A stretch of 64,000 bases of DNA from Protopterus annectens (lineage: Eukaryota > Chordata > Ceratodontiformes > Protopteridae), in NCBI RefSeq assembly GCF_019279795.1, contig NC_056734.1, forward strand, positions 2,961,065 to 3,025,064, read 5' to 3'. Shown here in pieces: positions 45,366 through 56,270 of the stretch. Within the stretch, counting starts at the first letter, position 1. Every line of letters starts with the position of its first letter. The notes under the pieces were generated by a model that saw only the letters and a list, made by a program, of their open reading frames with translations, was not told the origin of the DNA and did no database searches. Position numbers and translations under genes: made by a program.

Positions 45366-46409
45366 TCAGGACTCCCGGTATTTCGTCTCCCGTTAAGGCC
45401 ATTCTGGTAGCGGCGCATAAACCCTCTACCAGAAAAACTTACCGCAGTAAATGGAAGCGATTCTCCATTTGGGCGACAAGGTCTAGATCCCTTCACGGTT
45501 CCTCTTCCCTTGGTTCTAGACTTCCTTACCACTCTTTTTAATGATGGCGCCAGTAGTTCCACGGTCAAAATTCAGCTAGCTGCCATTTCGCATTATCATG
45601 TTGGTCATGACTCTCGGCCTCTTATGTCTGCCAAATTATGTAAAATCTTCCTGAAAGGCACCATTCTGCTTAGACCCCCTGTCAAGCAGGCGGTTCCACC
45701 ATGGGATCGTTCCTTGGTTCTTCAGGCCTTGACCGCTCCCCCTTCGAGCCTGCAGCCACAGTAGATCTAAAATTCTTATCTCTTAAGACTGCATTTTTAG
45801 TAGCCATTACTTCAGCCAAAAGAGTTTCGGAACTTCAAGCCCTGTCCATGAAGCCGCCTTACTTGATCTTCCATCCGGACCGTGTGTACCTCAGGATCAA
45901 TCCCTCTTTTCTTCCTAAGGTAGCTTCGGAAGCAAACATTAATCAGTCCATCAACCTCCCCGTTTTCTTTCCTAAATATCAGAACAAAGGCGAGTACAAG
46001 CTGCATTCATTGGATGTTCACAGGCAGCTTCGTTTTTATCTTAACAGGACAGCTGATCACAGGCATTCCGACCAATTGTTCATTTCCTTTGCCAAATTCA
46101 ATCTGGGTTAAACCAATTTCCAAAGTCTCCTTGTCACGCTGGATTTCCCAGTGTATTCTATTAGCTTACCAAGCTTCCGGGAGGTCCGCACCGGACGGAG
46201 TCCATGCTCATTCAACCCGGTCTGTTTCTACCTCAGCAGCCTTTAAGGCTAGGATTCCTCTGGATGACATTTGTTCAGCAGCCACTTGGGCTTCATCTCA
46301 TACCTTTATTTCTCATTACAAGCTGGATATCACGTCTAGAGGTAGAGCATCCTTTGGCTCATGGTGCTCCGGAATATCCTTCCATGACGGCCGCCCAAGA
46401 TTCGGGTAG
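45092..46409 (+). pseudogene. DIRS element 2 tyrosine recombinase, multiple frameshifts
   Basis: Four overlapping open pieces: 45092-45541 (TPGISSPVKAILVAAHKPST, TYRSKWKRFSIWA), 45510-45764 (DFLTTLFNDGASSSTVKIQL), 45701-46111 (AITSAKRVSELQAL, HSLDVHRQLRFYL), 46014-46409 (HAHSTRSVSTSAAF, FISHYKLDITSRGRASFG). The catalytic Arg, H-x2-R and Tyr all survive across frames. At least three frameshifts separate them, so no active enzyme is encoded. Confidence 0.9.
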
Positions 46410-46422
46410 CTGGGGACTCTGT

Positions 46423-46522
46423 CCCACAGGTTGCTGACAAATGAATCTCCTACTTCAGATTTAGAAGTTATGTACTTACCATAACGTTCCATCTGAGTAG
46501 GTGGATTCATTTGTCTGCAACC
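46423..46522 (+). repeat. DIRS element 2, internal complementary region (ICR)
   Basis: GGTTGCTGACAAATGAATCT plus CCTACTTCAGAT complements the left end; TTAGAAGTTATGTACTTACC plus the segment to GTCTGCAACC complements the right end. The variants match this element's own termini and not those of element 1. Confidence 0.92.
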
Positions 46523-46601
46523 ATCTCGCCCTCCTATCCCCCTGGTCTTGTCGGTTTCCTGCATAGAATGTGTTACCCTTTGATTAGGGTATTTGATGCA
46601 G

Positions 46602-46789
46602 GGCAAACTCGATCTGAGGTCATGTAGGGAGAGCAGGGCATTATGGGTGAGGGGAGGAGCTAGGAGCTCGGATCCATAGCTGGATAAACCATGCCGGTTT
46701 GGATCCGATATCGGATCCATAACCACAGGTTGCAGACAAATGAATCCACCTACTCAGATGGAACGTTATGGTAAGTACACAACTTCTAA
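46602..46789 (+). repeat. DIRS element 2, right inverted terminal repeat with extension
   Basis: Starts GGCAAACTCGATCTGAGGTC and ends ATGGTAAGTACACAACTTCTAA. The outer 28 bp or so are unpaired with the left repeat and contain a perfect GGTAAGT. Confidence 0.92.
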
Positions 46790-48010
46790 TTCCCCTGCAC
46801 AAAGGGCAGCCATCAACTGACCTTGGGAACTACAGACCCATAAGACTAACCAGCCTCATCTGCAAGGCCATGGAAAGACCTTCTCAACAAGAACATAGAT
46901 GACCTCCAAATGCTGAACCCAACCCAGTTTGGCTTTAAGGATAGATTATTCTTATTAAACCTGCTAGACACTTTGAGAATGTCACCAAAGCCACGGACGA
47001 GGATAAGACTGTGCACGTAGCCTGTCTCGACCTTGCCAAGGCTTTCGACACAGTCCTCTACTCTGGCGTTGTTGAGAAATTCTCCCATCTGGGGATTAAC
47101 CCATGCATTAACAGATGAGTAGCCAGTTGGCTCACCAACAGAACACACACTGTGAAAATTGGTGACCCCACCTCCACCAGTAGACCAGTCACCAGTGGAG
47201 AACCACAGGGGGTCTGTGCTGGACCCCCTTACTGTTTGGCATCTGTTTCTTACAAGTCCAGGTCAAAGTAGACCGCCTTTGGCTCATCAAGTTCGCTGAC
47301 TATTGCAAACTGGGAGCAATGATTGAGTCCCTCAACAATGTCAACATATTACAAGAAGGGCTAACACAAACCAGTGATTGGTGCCAAAGCCATGATCAAA
47401 GCCATGCTCTAAAACTAAATGCAAAAAAATGCGTTATTTATTCCTTTCGGCAAGCAGAATTCCCTACAAATTATTGTGTCGACAGCAACCCCCTGAGTTC
47501 CAACCCAGTAGTGAGAGACTTGGGAACACGGGTTGCTAGCAATCTCAACTTCGACCACCAAGTTTCCACAATGATAAGGAAAGCCTTCTATGTAGCGCAC
47601 CACATAAGCAAGGGCATAGCATCCAGGTCAAGAGATGTGACAACTCCACTGTACTCGAACCTCATCAGACCACTAATGGAGTATACTGTAGCCTTTTGCA
47701 TGCATCTCACCAGACACCTGCAACAACTGGAGAGACCTCTGAGGTTATGTCTCCCAGAGACTGCTGCTTCTCTGGCATAGACTTCCTATTCACATAAGAG
47801 ATCACTGACCCTATTCAAAAGCAGCCACAAATTTGCCCCTGGGGTGGCACCTGTGTCCCTCATGGGTAGGGGTAGCCGGTGTTGATCAAACCCACTCAGT
47901 TCATAAATTTGTTCTGCAAACTACCCAAAAAGAACAAATGGGGATATTTGGAATTAACATGGCTAGGCTTGTAAAGGCTCTAGGGCCACTAGCCGAGTAA
48001 CGTCTTATGA
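46790..48010 (+). mobile_element. CR1-like LINE copy E, right part
   Basis: Continues from 41203. The + strand gives a degraded IPLHKG box, NIDDLQMLNPTQFGFKD, a LDLAKAFDT-type palm (near 47025), GEPQGVCAGPPYCLAS-like (G-x-PQG-x-x-x-GP), then ALKLNAKKCVIYSF and VVRDLGTRVASNLNFDHQVS, RKAFYVAHHISKGIASRSRD, YSNLIRPLMEYTVAFCM (47319-47780). The 3' UTR ends near 48010 with GGCTAGGCTTGTAAAGGCTC, as in other CR1-like copies. Confidence 0.8.
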
Positions 48011-48011
48011 A

Positions 48012-48133
48012 CACTGAGCCATGTGGGATAATGATGGTGACCTTACTTTGAGTAGCAGGTAACACATGACAGACAGTATGGGTTCCATTGTTTAGTCAGT
48101 TTATCCATCTTGATACATAGAGATCTATTTGAT
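48012..48133 (-). mobile_element. CR1-like LINE copy F, left piece (host of DIRS element 3)
   Basis: Minus-strand translation gives a degraded RWI-x-WLT block followed by an IIPHGSVF box, equivalent to the PQGSVLG motif. The upstream palm (DRDKAFDTIRHASIVGKL) lies at 54104-54200 beyond DIRS element 3. Confidence 0.6.
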
Positions 48134-48555
48134 CTGGTGCTGTCAGTATCGTTATTGATCACTGATGGGTCTAGGATCTGGCATCGGATCCAAGCTGGCA
48201 CTAATAAGACAGCTCCTGAGCTCGAGCTCCTTCCCTTCCCAAGATCCCTAGCCACCTACAACCCCCCGATCTCATTTGCCGTGATTAGTGAAGATGCGCT
48301 TCCTACAGCTCAAGTAGATCATCTTTAGCCTTTTTTCCTTTTTTGGGGGTTTCTTCCTCCTTCCTTTATCCTAAATATCTCTTAGTTACTTTCATCTCCT
48401 CCCGGTAGTGTGTTAGCTTAGTTTAGTTTACATTTTTAAGGTCCTTACACGGGTTCCTGCTCTTTTCTGTTCCCGGTCTTAAGTATCCTTTCCTTCTCTA
48501 CCCCCCACTCCCTTTGTTGTGCTGTGTATGGATGGTGTGTGTGCAAGATAGTGGG

Positions 48556-51073
48556 ATGTTTGAGAAACCCACTGGTTTCAAAAGGTGCTTCTCGTGTGGT
48601 CAGAAAATGTTCCATTCTGACTCTCACGAGGAGTGTGTTTACTGCCTAGGAGAGCCCCATTTGGATGTTGAGTGTGATATTTGCACCGGCATCAACCCAG
48701 GGCTCTCCTAGACCGCAGAACCAAGCTTCTCCTGAAAGGGCTGGCCAAAGGGGGGGGGTGGTCTCCTGGTTACAGGGTCTCCTAAGTCCTCCTCAGATCC
48801 TAAGAGGAAGTAGTCTTCCTCACGGAATTCCCCAGCCAAAAAGCCGAGGCTCTCTGGTCACAGCTCCTCGGATCTGAGACCAGCCTCTCTACCTTTGGAT
48901 CCGGGCTCTTCTGCTCAGAGAGCCCTGGTGTCTGCCATCGGATCCGAGACTTTGGAGCCTCAGAGATCCTCTGAGCTGGCCTAGACTGTCCTATGATCCT
49001 ACCTCTCCATCAGATCTGACAGCTGTACTGTCTACATCTTCGGATCTAAGTGGGCCCTGAGATCCTACAGTTTTGCCTGATCTGATTATTGTTGTTGAAG
49101 GTTCCCCCTCCAGACATAGGAGATTGGATCCAGGGCTTCCCAGCAGGTCTCCCTCCTGAGACTGTAGACCCTCTGGTTGGTCGGGCCATTCCTCGCTGTC
49201 TTCCCATCCAACAAGGAGTCTGCCCCCTTCAGCTATGGATAGGATGATGAGCTTTCTCAAAGCCCAAATCGAACTGGGTTTGTTGCCATCTCCTGCCCAT
49301 GTGCCTAGGGGATCTTTGTCAGCCACGGAAATCCTCTCTTCCTGACCAGCTCATCCATGTTCAGTCCCCCAGGATCAGGACATCCGCAAAGAGAAGCTAG
49401 CGGTGTCAGGCATCTCTTCCCTTCCCCCACCATCTGGGTCACTGGCAGGTTCAGCTCCGTTGCCCTCGGAACTGACTGCCCCTCAGCCCTGCTAGGTCAG
49501 TTGGGGCCACCAGGGAGTGGGGTCAGTACTGGAATTTTTGGACCATTCCTCATCCCTGGGGGCCGCCTCCTTGGACAGCTTCAGACCAGTATCATCTGGG
49601 GACGTCAGTGCTGTGTCAGGGTCACCTCCCCATCCCAGTTGACTGCGGCCAGTGGGGAGGAGGTTGAGGGGCCTCTTCCAGCCCATCAACTTTCCGAGTG
49701 ATAGAGAAGACAGTCTCTGGATGGGCAGTAGCCTCTTCCTCAGTCCTGAATCCCTCCAGTCCCTTTCAATATTGGGAGGTGAGACCTTCTCATCTTACCA
49801 GGGTCAGCCCTCCCATGAGTATCTTTAGATGGAAATTGCCCCTATTGTGGTCCCTTCCTCTTCAGAGTCCTCCCCAGAGCCCGCCGTGTAAGAGCTCCCT
49901 AGAAGAGGACGTGCAAGTGGAAGAACTTGGACTCCACTCAAGAATCTCGCACTGAAGACACTGATTTCGAGGAAGGAAACTGGTCCCCCAGGCTTCTGTC
50001 TGAGGAGGTTACTTTGAGGATATCCTCGAGATCCTGAAAGAGCAAGGAGGTTGGTCTCCCCCTCCCCGTCTTCAGCAGAATCTGTGTTCCTGAAGGTGTT
50101 TGGGATGGCCCATTTTCTACCTGGGTGTCCCCCCCTGCTGATGAGCTCATCCAGCTCATTTCTAGCAGGGCATGGAAGGAGCCAGACACAGTAAAGTCCC
50201 CCCCCTAAAGACAAGGCATTCTATAGAAAAGGTGTTCCCGTTGATGCCATTGTGGTGGCCATAGCTACAAAAAAGGAGCTTGCTAAAAAGAGCTCTACAT
50301 TCCATCCCCAAACAGGGAGTCATGGGCGATTGACTGTTTTGGGAAGCGCATTTGCTTCAGCTAGGTTCGGATTGAGGGCAGCCATTTATAGATATACTTT
50401 ACTTGGCCTTGATATCAGAACTCTCCACTTCCCTTTCTGAGTTTATGCCTCTGGAGAGTCTTAAATTGGTCTCTCCAAAGCTTTCTACTCTCACTTCCTT
50501 AGCTAATGCCTCTATTTAGTTTGATCTCCAATGTGGTGGAGGCCACCTCCGAGCGGCAGATACTGGCATTGCCATCAGACGTCATGCTGGCTTCTTCTTT
50601 GAGGGTTTGTGGATAACTTCAAAGCATCTTTCACCAATGCCCCTTTCGATGGGTCAACATTGTTTGGCCCTTCTGTTAAGGAAACTTTGACCCATAGCGA
50701 GCAGGAGGGAAAGACTATCCACGGTCAGGATCAAGTTTTCTTCTCTCCAACGATCCTTTTTTCCAAGAATCAGAGGGGTAGTAAGAAACTATGGTTCTGC
50801 AGGTCTCGTCTTTCTTCCAGGTTGCTCCTTTGGAATCCTTTTCCTCCGACCGGGGAAGGGCGTTTGACAGCAGATGCCACCCCAGAGGCAGTGGGGGTCT
50901 GCAGAACCAGGGCTCCTGAGAACCCTTCTTGGAGAAGCCCACTCAGTGCTCCTGAATTGCTCTCCTGCCCTGTAGACAGTCAGGGAGGGGGGGGTAGGCT
51001 ATCCCTTCACCCACTAGCCTCGACAAGCATTACCTCAGATCAGTGGGTGATGAACATCATGTCCAGGGGTTAA
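48556..51073 (+). pseudogene. gag: DIRS element 3 Gag, heavily broken
   Basis: Starts near 48556 with MFEKPTGFKRCFSCGQKMFH. The zinc-finger-like set is complete: CFSC, H, CVYC, H, CDIC (residues 11-46). The middle is GGATCC-rich (48880-49145) and holds MMSFLKAQIELGLLPSP-like sequence (49240-49290). The C-terminal block (50200-50720) reads KGVPVDAI, ASFTNAPFDGSTLFGPSVKE, THSEQEGKTI. Frames change many times. Confidence 0.75.
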
Positions 51074-51900
51074 TTTATACACTTTTTCAGCCTCTCCAAC
51101 TCAAAAAATCTCTCCCAGATGTCCAACCCTGGCAAAGGGAGTTGGCCCTTCTAGAGGTCCAAGACCTCCTTCAGAAAAGGGCCATTGAGGAGGTCCTAAC
51201 AAGACAACAAGGGTCTGGAACTTACTCTCACTTCTTTTTAGTGCCCAAAAAGGCCGGGGACCTGCATCCCATTCTGGACCTTTGCCTGTTAAATCTGGCT
51301 GTCAAGAAGTCAGTGTTCAGTCCATTCTGCCTCTTCTGCGTAAGGACTATTGGATGTGCTCAGTGGATCTCAAGGACGCATACTATCACATCAAAATAGA
51401 CAAGACGCTCCAGGAGATACCTGCGCTTCTGGCTGAGGGCCAGTCACTATCTGTTCAGAGCCCTGCCCTTTGGTCTCACCTCAGTCCCCCTCCCCTGGGT
51501 GTTCACCAAATGTATAGGTATCCCATCTCCGGCTGCGAGTTTTCCAAGTCTGCCTGTACCTGGATACCTGGCCTCCTCACTGAACCCACAAGGCATCAGC
51601 TCATTCTGGCCACGGATTGCCCAGTCTCTTTCAGGAACTAGGCATTACAGTCAGCCTGCTCAAATTTTCATCTTGTCCTGTGTCAGTAGACATGGTGGCA
51701 GAGACTGCACTCCCCTCACGCAGAGTCAAGATGGTTTGGGATCAGGTCCATCTCCTCCTGGATCTGGAATGTCCCTCAGTCCACTTATTCTTGCAAGCCA
51801 TAGGTTACATGACAGCTGCAATTCAGTTAGTCCTCCTCGCCAGATTTCACATACGAGTTCTACAATGGACCCTTGCGATTCAGAGGTCTGCCCACCTTCA
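51043..51900 (+). pseudogene. DIRS element 3 reverse transcriptase, broken
   Basis: LLQKRAIEEVLTRQQGSGTY and FFLVPKKAGDLHPILDLCLL (51043-51300), then DYWMCSVDLKDAYYHIKIDK (51345-51405), palm and VCLYLDTWPPH-like near 51550. The catalytic YLDD reads YLDT, so the second Asp is lost. The thumb (QAIGYMTAAIQLVLLARFHI) is at 51795-51860. Inactive. Confidence 0.8.
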
Positions 51901-51979
51901 GCCCATGTCCATAACCATCAGGATTTCTCAACTCTGCAGACATCTCCTTGCTTGGTGGCTTCAAGCTCAGGAACTTCTT

Positions 51980-52740
51980 CTAGGCAGACCAGTCTGTCTT
52001 CCCCAAGCCATGGTGACCACCGATGCCTTCCTGTTGGGGTGGGGGGGTATTATTTGGGAAGGACTGTCCAAGGCACGTGGTCCCATTTTAGAGACTAAAT
52101 TGCACATCGGTGTCTGGGAGACTAGCAGTCCTATTGTTGCAAGTCTTCCAAGACTGTCGCCCTCTCGGGACCATTGCAGTTCATGCAGGCATGAGTGTGG
52201 GAATGGGCAATGTCTTCCAGGCGCTTTCTTCTTGCAATGCATATTCCCGGCAGTTCCAATGTCTTAGCCGATCTATCCTGAGTTCTCATGAGTGGTCCCT
52301 GAATCCATCAATGGAAAATTGGATATTCTACTGCTGTGGTCTTCCTTGCTACCTTGCTATGATCTTTTTGCCCCTCTGATCAATCACAAATGCAGCAAAT
52401 ACTTTGTCCTGATACCCCCAATGGTGGAGCCTCCCAGGGATGCTCTGGTTCATGATTGGCCACCTGGTATTCTGTATGCTTATTCCCCCAACTCTCCTCT
52501 CATTCCATGGTCTCAAAGAAAGCTCGTCGCCTGAAGACTTCCCTCATCCTCATTGCCCCCTTCTGGTCTCGTCAGGTGTGGTTCTCCCTCCTTTGGTCTC
52601 ATCTGAAATATCCACCCTGGATACTGGATCTCATTCTGGATCTCATTTCCCATCCATGGGTGCTTCCTCTTCCCAATCTTCAGTCCCTTTGTCTGACTGC
52701 TTGGTACCTCCAATTCCAATGATTCCCTCCCAGTCCAGGC
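51980..52740 (+). pseudogene. DIRS element 3 RNase H and C-terminal domain, broken
   Basis: TTDAFLLGWGGIIWEG (first Asp, near 52018), degraded middle, HIPGSSNVLADLS-like (near 52240) and RDALVHDWPPGILYAYSP (52438-52490), LILIAPFWSRQVWF (52545-52590). The RNase H QSDN box is not readable. Several frame changes. Confidence 0.7.
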
Positions 52741-53433
52741 TTTCTTCCCCGGTCAAGTCTATTATCTTGGCTTCCCAGAAGCCCTCTACCAAGAAGGTTT
52801 GTTCCAGTAAATGAAAAAGATTTCCTATTTGGGTAAAACAATGCAATCCTTTTTCAGTGTCTGTTCTGGATATGTTACTGTTCCTAGCCTGTCTTTTTCA
52901 ACAGGGGCAAGTTTTTGTACAGTCAAGCTCCAGCTTCCATTTGGACGAGAGTCCCATCTTTTCTTCTAGGCTATGTTAGACCTTCCTTAAAGGGATCTTT
53001 CTGCTCAGACCTCCTATAAAGGATCCTTCCCCTTCTCGGGATCTCACTCTAGTGCTCCAGTCTTTGATGCAGAAACCTCTTGAGCCAGTGGCTACCTGTG
53101 ACCTTAAATGTCTGTCTTGGAAACTGCCTTTCTGGTGGCTATTACTTCAGCCAGGAGGGTTTCTAAATTGCAGGCTCTGTGTATTAAGCCTCCTTTCATG
53201 GTGTTTCATAAGGCTAGGGTCTTTCTCTGGACCAATCCTTCCTTTGTTCCTAATGTAGCTTTGGAGGTGAATTAATCAGTTGACCCAACTTTTCCAGTAA
53301 GGGAGAATTTCAGTTGCATTGCTTGGATGTTCGCTTAAGGTAAAAACGTAGTTGGCTATGGACAGAAGTTTTTGGGAGTCTGATCAGCTCTGTTGCCTTT
53401 TCTCAGGCTAAGGGAGGGCAGGTGGTTTCCAAA

Positions 53434-53475
<42 letters not shown>

Positions 53476-53756
53476 GGATTGCCAGCTGTATTTCTTACAT
53501 TTACAAAAGCAGACACTTGGAGCTTTCTGGACCAGTCAAAGCTCACTCTAGTAGATTAGCAGCAACAACGTCTGCCTTTTTGGCTAAATTATCCTTGGAT
53601 GAGATTTGTGGTGCTGCTACTTGGTCTAATCCCCATACCTTTGTTGCTCATTGGAAGTTAAACTTGGTGTCTAGGAGCAGGGCTTCTTTTGGTTCTTCTG
53701 TGCTCTGGCATATTCTTATAAGGCCTTCCAGGGTTTTTAGTAGTGGGAGACTCTGA
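52740..53756 (+). pseudogene. DIRS element 3 tyrosine recombinase, catalytic Tyr lost
   Basis: SPVKSIILASQKPSTKKV (52750-52800), then AITSARRVSKLQALCI with the first Arg (53145-53190), then AHSSRLAATTSAF with the H-x2-R pair (53530-53580) and FVAHWKLNLVSRSRASFGSS (53637-53700). Elements 1, 2 and 4 have HY at this point, element 3 has HW, so the nucleophile Tyr is Trp. A CT microsatellite (53439-53465) interrupts the domain. Inactive. Confidence 0.8.
53439..53472. repeat. CT microsatellite in element 3 recombinase
   Basis: TCTCTCTC repeated over about 27 bp, then TGTCTCTC. It expanded within the recombinase sequence between the HSLDV-like block and the H-x2-R block. Confidence 0.9.
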
Positions 53757-53855
53757 CCATCCGTGATCAATAATAATAATACGGATAGCACCAGTTAAAG
53801 AGTTGTGTACTTACCATGACTTAGAATCTGTGCTATCCAGTGTCATTATTCTTCA
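53755..53855 (+). repeat. DIRS element 3, internal complementary region (ICR)
   Basis: GACCATCCGTGATCAATAAT to GGATAGCACCAG complements the left end (48134-48172). GAGTTGTGTACTTACCATGA to ATTATTCTTCACG complements the right end (54050-54103). An extra AATAAT triplet run makes the first half slightly longer than the terminus. Confidence 0.85.
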
Positions 53856-54103
53856 CGTTCCCACCCTTCTTCCCCCTCCTTCTTGGTAAATGGGATGATA
53901 GTGAGGGATGTAACTCTCGTATTCTTTTTCTATCCAGCAAACTCTATCTGAGGATTGTGGGTAGCTAGGGATCTTGAGAAGGGGAGGAGCTTGAGCTGTC
54001 TTATTGGTGCCGGTTTGGATCCGATGTCAGATCCTAGATCCATCTGTGACGAATAATGACACTGGGTAGCACAGATTCCAAGTTAAGGTAAGTACATAAC
54101 TCT

Positions 54104-54793
54104 CTTTGTACATTAAGCTTACCAACTATGCTAGCATGGCGGATGGTATCAAATGCCTTGTCCCGATCAAGGTATGCTGTGTGAACAAAGTCCACGATCA
54201 GCAGCCTGTGTTAACCTTTCAAAGAAGTTAACCAGATTCACTAGGTTGGATCTAACCTTTACAAAGCCAGACTGCTGTGGGTCTAGCCTGAAGAGACTTT
54301 AAATGTCCTATTATAACTGGCCTAATGAATTATGTTCCATGGTTTTGCAAATAAGACATGGACTGATGGACCTGTAATTCCCAGGGTCAGCGGTGGGGCC
54401 AGCCTTGTGGAGTGGCATCATTATTGCTGTGCACCGAACCTCCGAGACAAAGCCAGTGGTTAAACTCTGATCAAGTAGGTGTAAGGAGTGGCTGTGCAAG
54501 AACTGTAGTGTACATACATTAAACAGTCAGGCATGTTGTCAGGTCTCACGGAGGAAGTATTTTTAGTTTTGGAGAGCACCTTCAATATATGTTTAGTGAT
54601 GATGGAAGTCTGAGATTCAGGTATTAGTGGGCTTTGGTTAGTTGCCTCTGGGGTAACATTTGCACTGAATTTGTTTGTTGGATGAGAGTAGGTGGTACCA
54701 TTGCGAATAAGTTCAGCACACTCTTGGGTGTTAGTTTTGAAAAGTAGCTAAGGAAGGATTTATAATTGTTTTGGCTGTATATGGTATTCGAAG
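54104..54793 (-). mobile_element. CR1-like LINE copy F, right piece
   Basis: Minus strand, high to low: linker (NKFSANVTPEATN-like near 54650), LSKTKNTSSVRPDNMPDCL (54520-54590), IMPLHKAGPTADPGNYRSIS and CLICKTMEHNSLGQL (54311-54499), then HTAYLDRDKAFDTIRHASIV (54115-54195). It joins to 48133 once DIRS element 3 is removed. Its high end meets the left end of DIRS element 6 at 54794. Confidence 0.75.
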
Positions 54794-55339
54794 ATGTTCT
54801 TCCATATCATTGTTGCAGCATTCTTTACAATTGGGATTTTCTGCTGAGGATACACAAATGTCTGGTCAGCATACCAAAACCTTGGCTCCCCTCTAGGTGC
54901 TGCACATCAGGTCTATATTCTACGCCTGAAGCGCAAGGTATGCAAGTGACATACAAGTGCCTAATCCTCGGAACTTTTTTGCTGCCAGTCAAGAGTGATA
55001 CATTTCCAATTCGGACTGCAGTCTTGCTTCTCATAGATACAGCTACCAAGCCTTTAGAAGATAATTGCCCTGTTGAGATGTTTTCCGTCCTTTTTCTTCT
55101 TGGTTGTAGTTCCTGTCCCTTCATGAGAACATTGAGGCTAAGTTGCTGGACTATCCTTTGGATCTTATCAGTCCTAATCAGTTTGGGGTTCACTCTAAAT
55201 CTCAAAAGTTTGTTCTTACCCCTTCTCAAGACCAAGTTTTTCTGGGTTGCAGGGTTCAGACCTTGCTAATGGTGGCTGTGTTTACTCCTCCCAATGTCCT
55301 TTCCTTGACTGGTTATTTTCAGTCTCTTCTTTTGTAAGA

Positions 55340-55650
55340 GCTTGTCCAAACCTGATTAACCACTATCATATACCCTTCTCTTACCTCACTATCCTTAATT
55401 TTTTTAACAAAACAAACAACGCCTTGTACTTATATTTTTTTGTTTTTTTATATGCTGCTTTTATTTTTCCCAAGATGTGATGTATCTTTATTATTGTATT
55501 TGAACTCAACTATTCTTCTTTTTTGCATTAACAATGTTCATATGTCTGTTATGTACCTGGAGCTTTTTCTCCCGGCCTCTCCGCTGAAAATGGAATCGTA
55601 TCCTCTCCTCCTCTCCTCTCAAATGTAAAATAAATAAATAAATAAATGAG
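55340..55650 (+). mobile_element. Retroposon with L2-type 3' end, inserted in element 6
   Basis: The 3' part reads GGAGCTTTTTCTCCCGGCCT, CTCCGCTGAAAATGG, CAAATGTAAAATAAATAAAT, the same terminal block and TAAA tail as at 1462, 2380 and 22616, here on the + strand. DIRS RT and RNase H sequence lies on both sides. No coding motif is visible; it is a short 5'-truncated LINE or a SINE. Confidence 0.6.
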
Positions 55651-55819
55651 AATTTCTTTGAGCTTTGGGGTTCATGGCATCCACCATTCCTGTGGTTCCT
55701 TTCACTAGGATCTACATGATGAAGTTTCAGTGATATCTTAAAACTATTTGGCTTCAACATTGCTATCCTGTGGATATTGCCATACCCTTCTTGCCTTGCC
55801 TTAAACTGGAGTTCCCCTG

Positions 55820-56270
55820 GTGATTCAGCAGATTTCTCTGAATCTTGGCCTACATTTTCAAGTCTGTCTTATCACTCAGGACTTATACACAGATGCCTGT
55901 TATCAGGTGTGGGGAGCCTCTTCCAACAACATTAAGGTCCAGGGAGTGTGGTCTTCTCAACAAGTGGACCATACCAACATTGAGTTGAAAGCTCTGATTC
56001 TGGCTGTTCATGTTTTGCACTCTCTTTGGGTTTCAGGCCCTTTGAGAATTTTCACTGAGAACACCACAGTTATGTGATTATGTAAACGATCAAGGAGAGA
56101 CAACATCTTGACTTCTTTGCAGGCTAACTCTTCAGGCTTGAGATTTTACAATCGCCTGTCACCTAGCTCTCTTGGCAATTTATATTCTGTTAGAGCACGG
56201 TGTCGTGGCAGGTAATCTGAATTGGTCCAGGCAGATAATTATGAATGGTAGCTTCAGAGGGAGTTTTTCT
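55820..56270 (+). pseudogene. DIRS element 6 RNase H fragment
   Basis: LYTDACYQVWGASSNNIKVQ holds the first Asp, IELKALILAVHVLHSLW the Glu, and FTENTTVM replaces the usual SDNTTVM, so the catalytic Asp of that box is Glu. The frame ends at 56077 with a stop just after TTVM. Confidence 0.75.

Larger units (their letters stand above)
41204..46789 (+). mobile_element. DIRS-type retroelement, element 2
   Basis: 5,586 bp, same family as element 1 and similar over its whole length, about 366 bp downstream in the same orientation. It keeps both inverted repeats (41204-41362 and 46602-46789) and an internal complementary region (46423-46522). It lacks about 400 bp of RT thumb and RNase H start. It has more frameshifts than element 1, especially in the recombinase. 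Its flanks are the two parts of one + strand CR1-like copy, so it is a separate insertion, not a tandem duplication of element 1. Confidence 0.93.
48134..54103 (+). mobile_element. DIRS-type retroelement, element 3 (older, diverged)
   Basis: About 5,970 bp. Left inverted repeat 48134-48290 (contains GGATCTGGCATCGGATCC) pairs with 53935-54090. The internal complementary region is 53755-53855, and the right end reads AAGGTAAGTACATAACTCT. It has the same order of gag, RT, RNase H and recombinase as elements 1 and 2 but is much more diverged and full of stops. Its flanks are two parts of one minus-strand CR1-like copy. Confidence 0.88.

Noticed and set aside
34886-46789. Elements 1 and 2 as a tandem duplication
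   Set aside because: Their flanks are different CR1-like copies in opposite orientation, so they are independent insertions.
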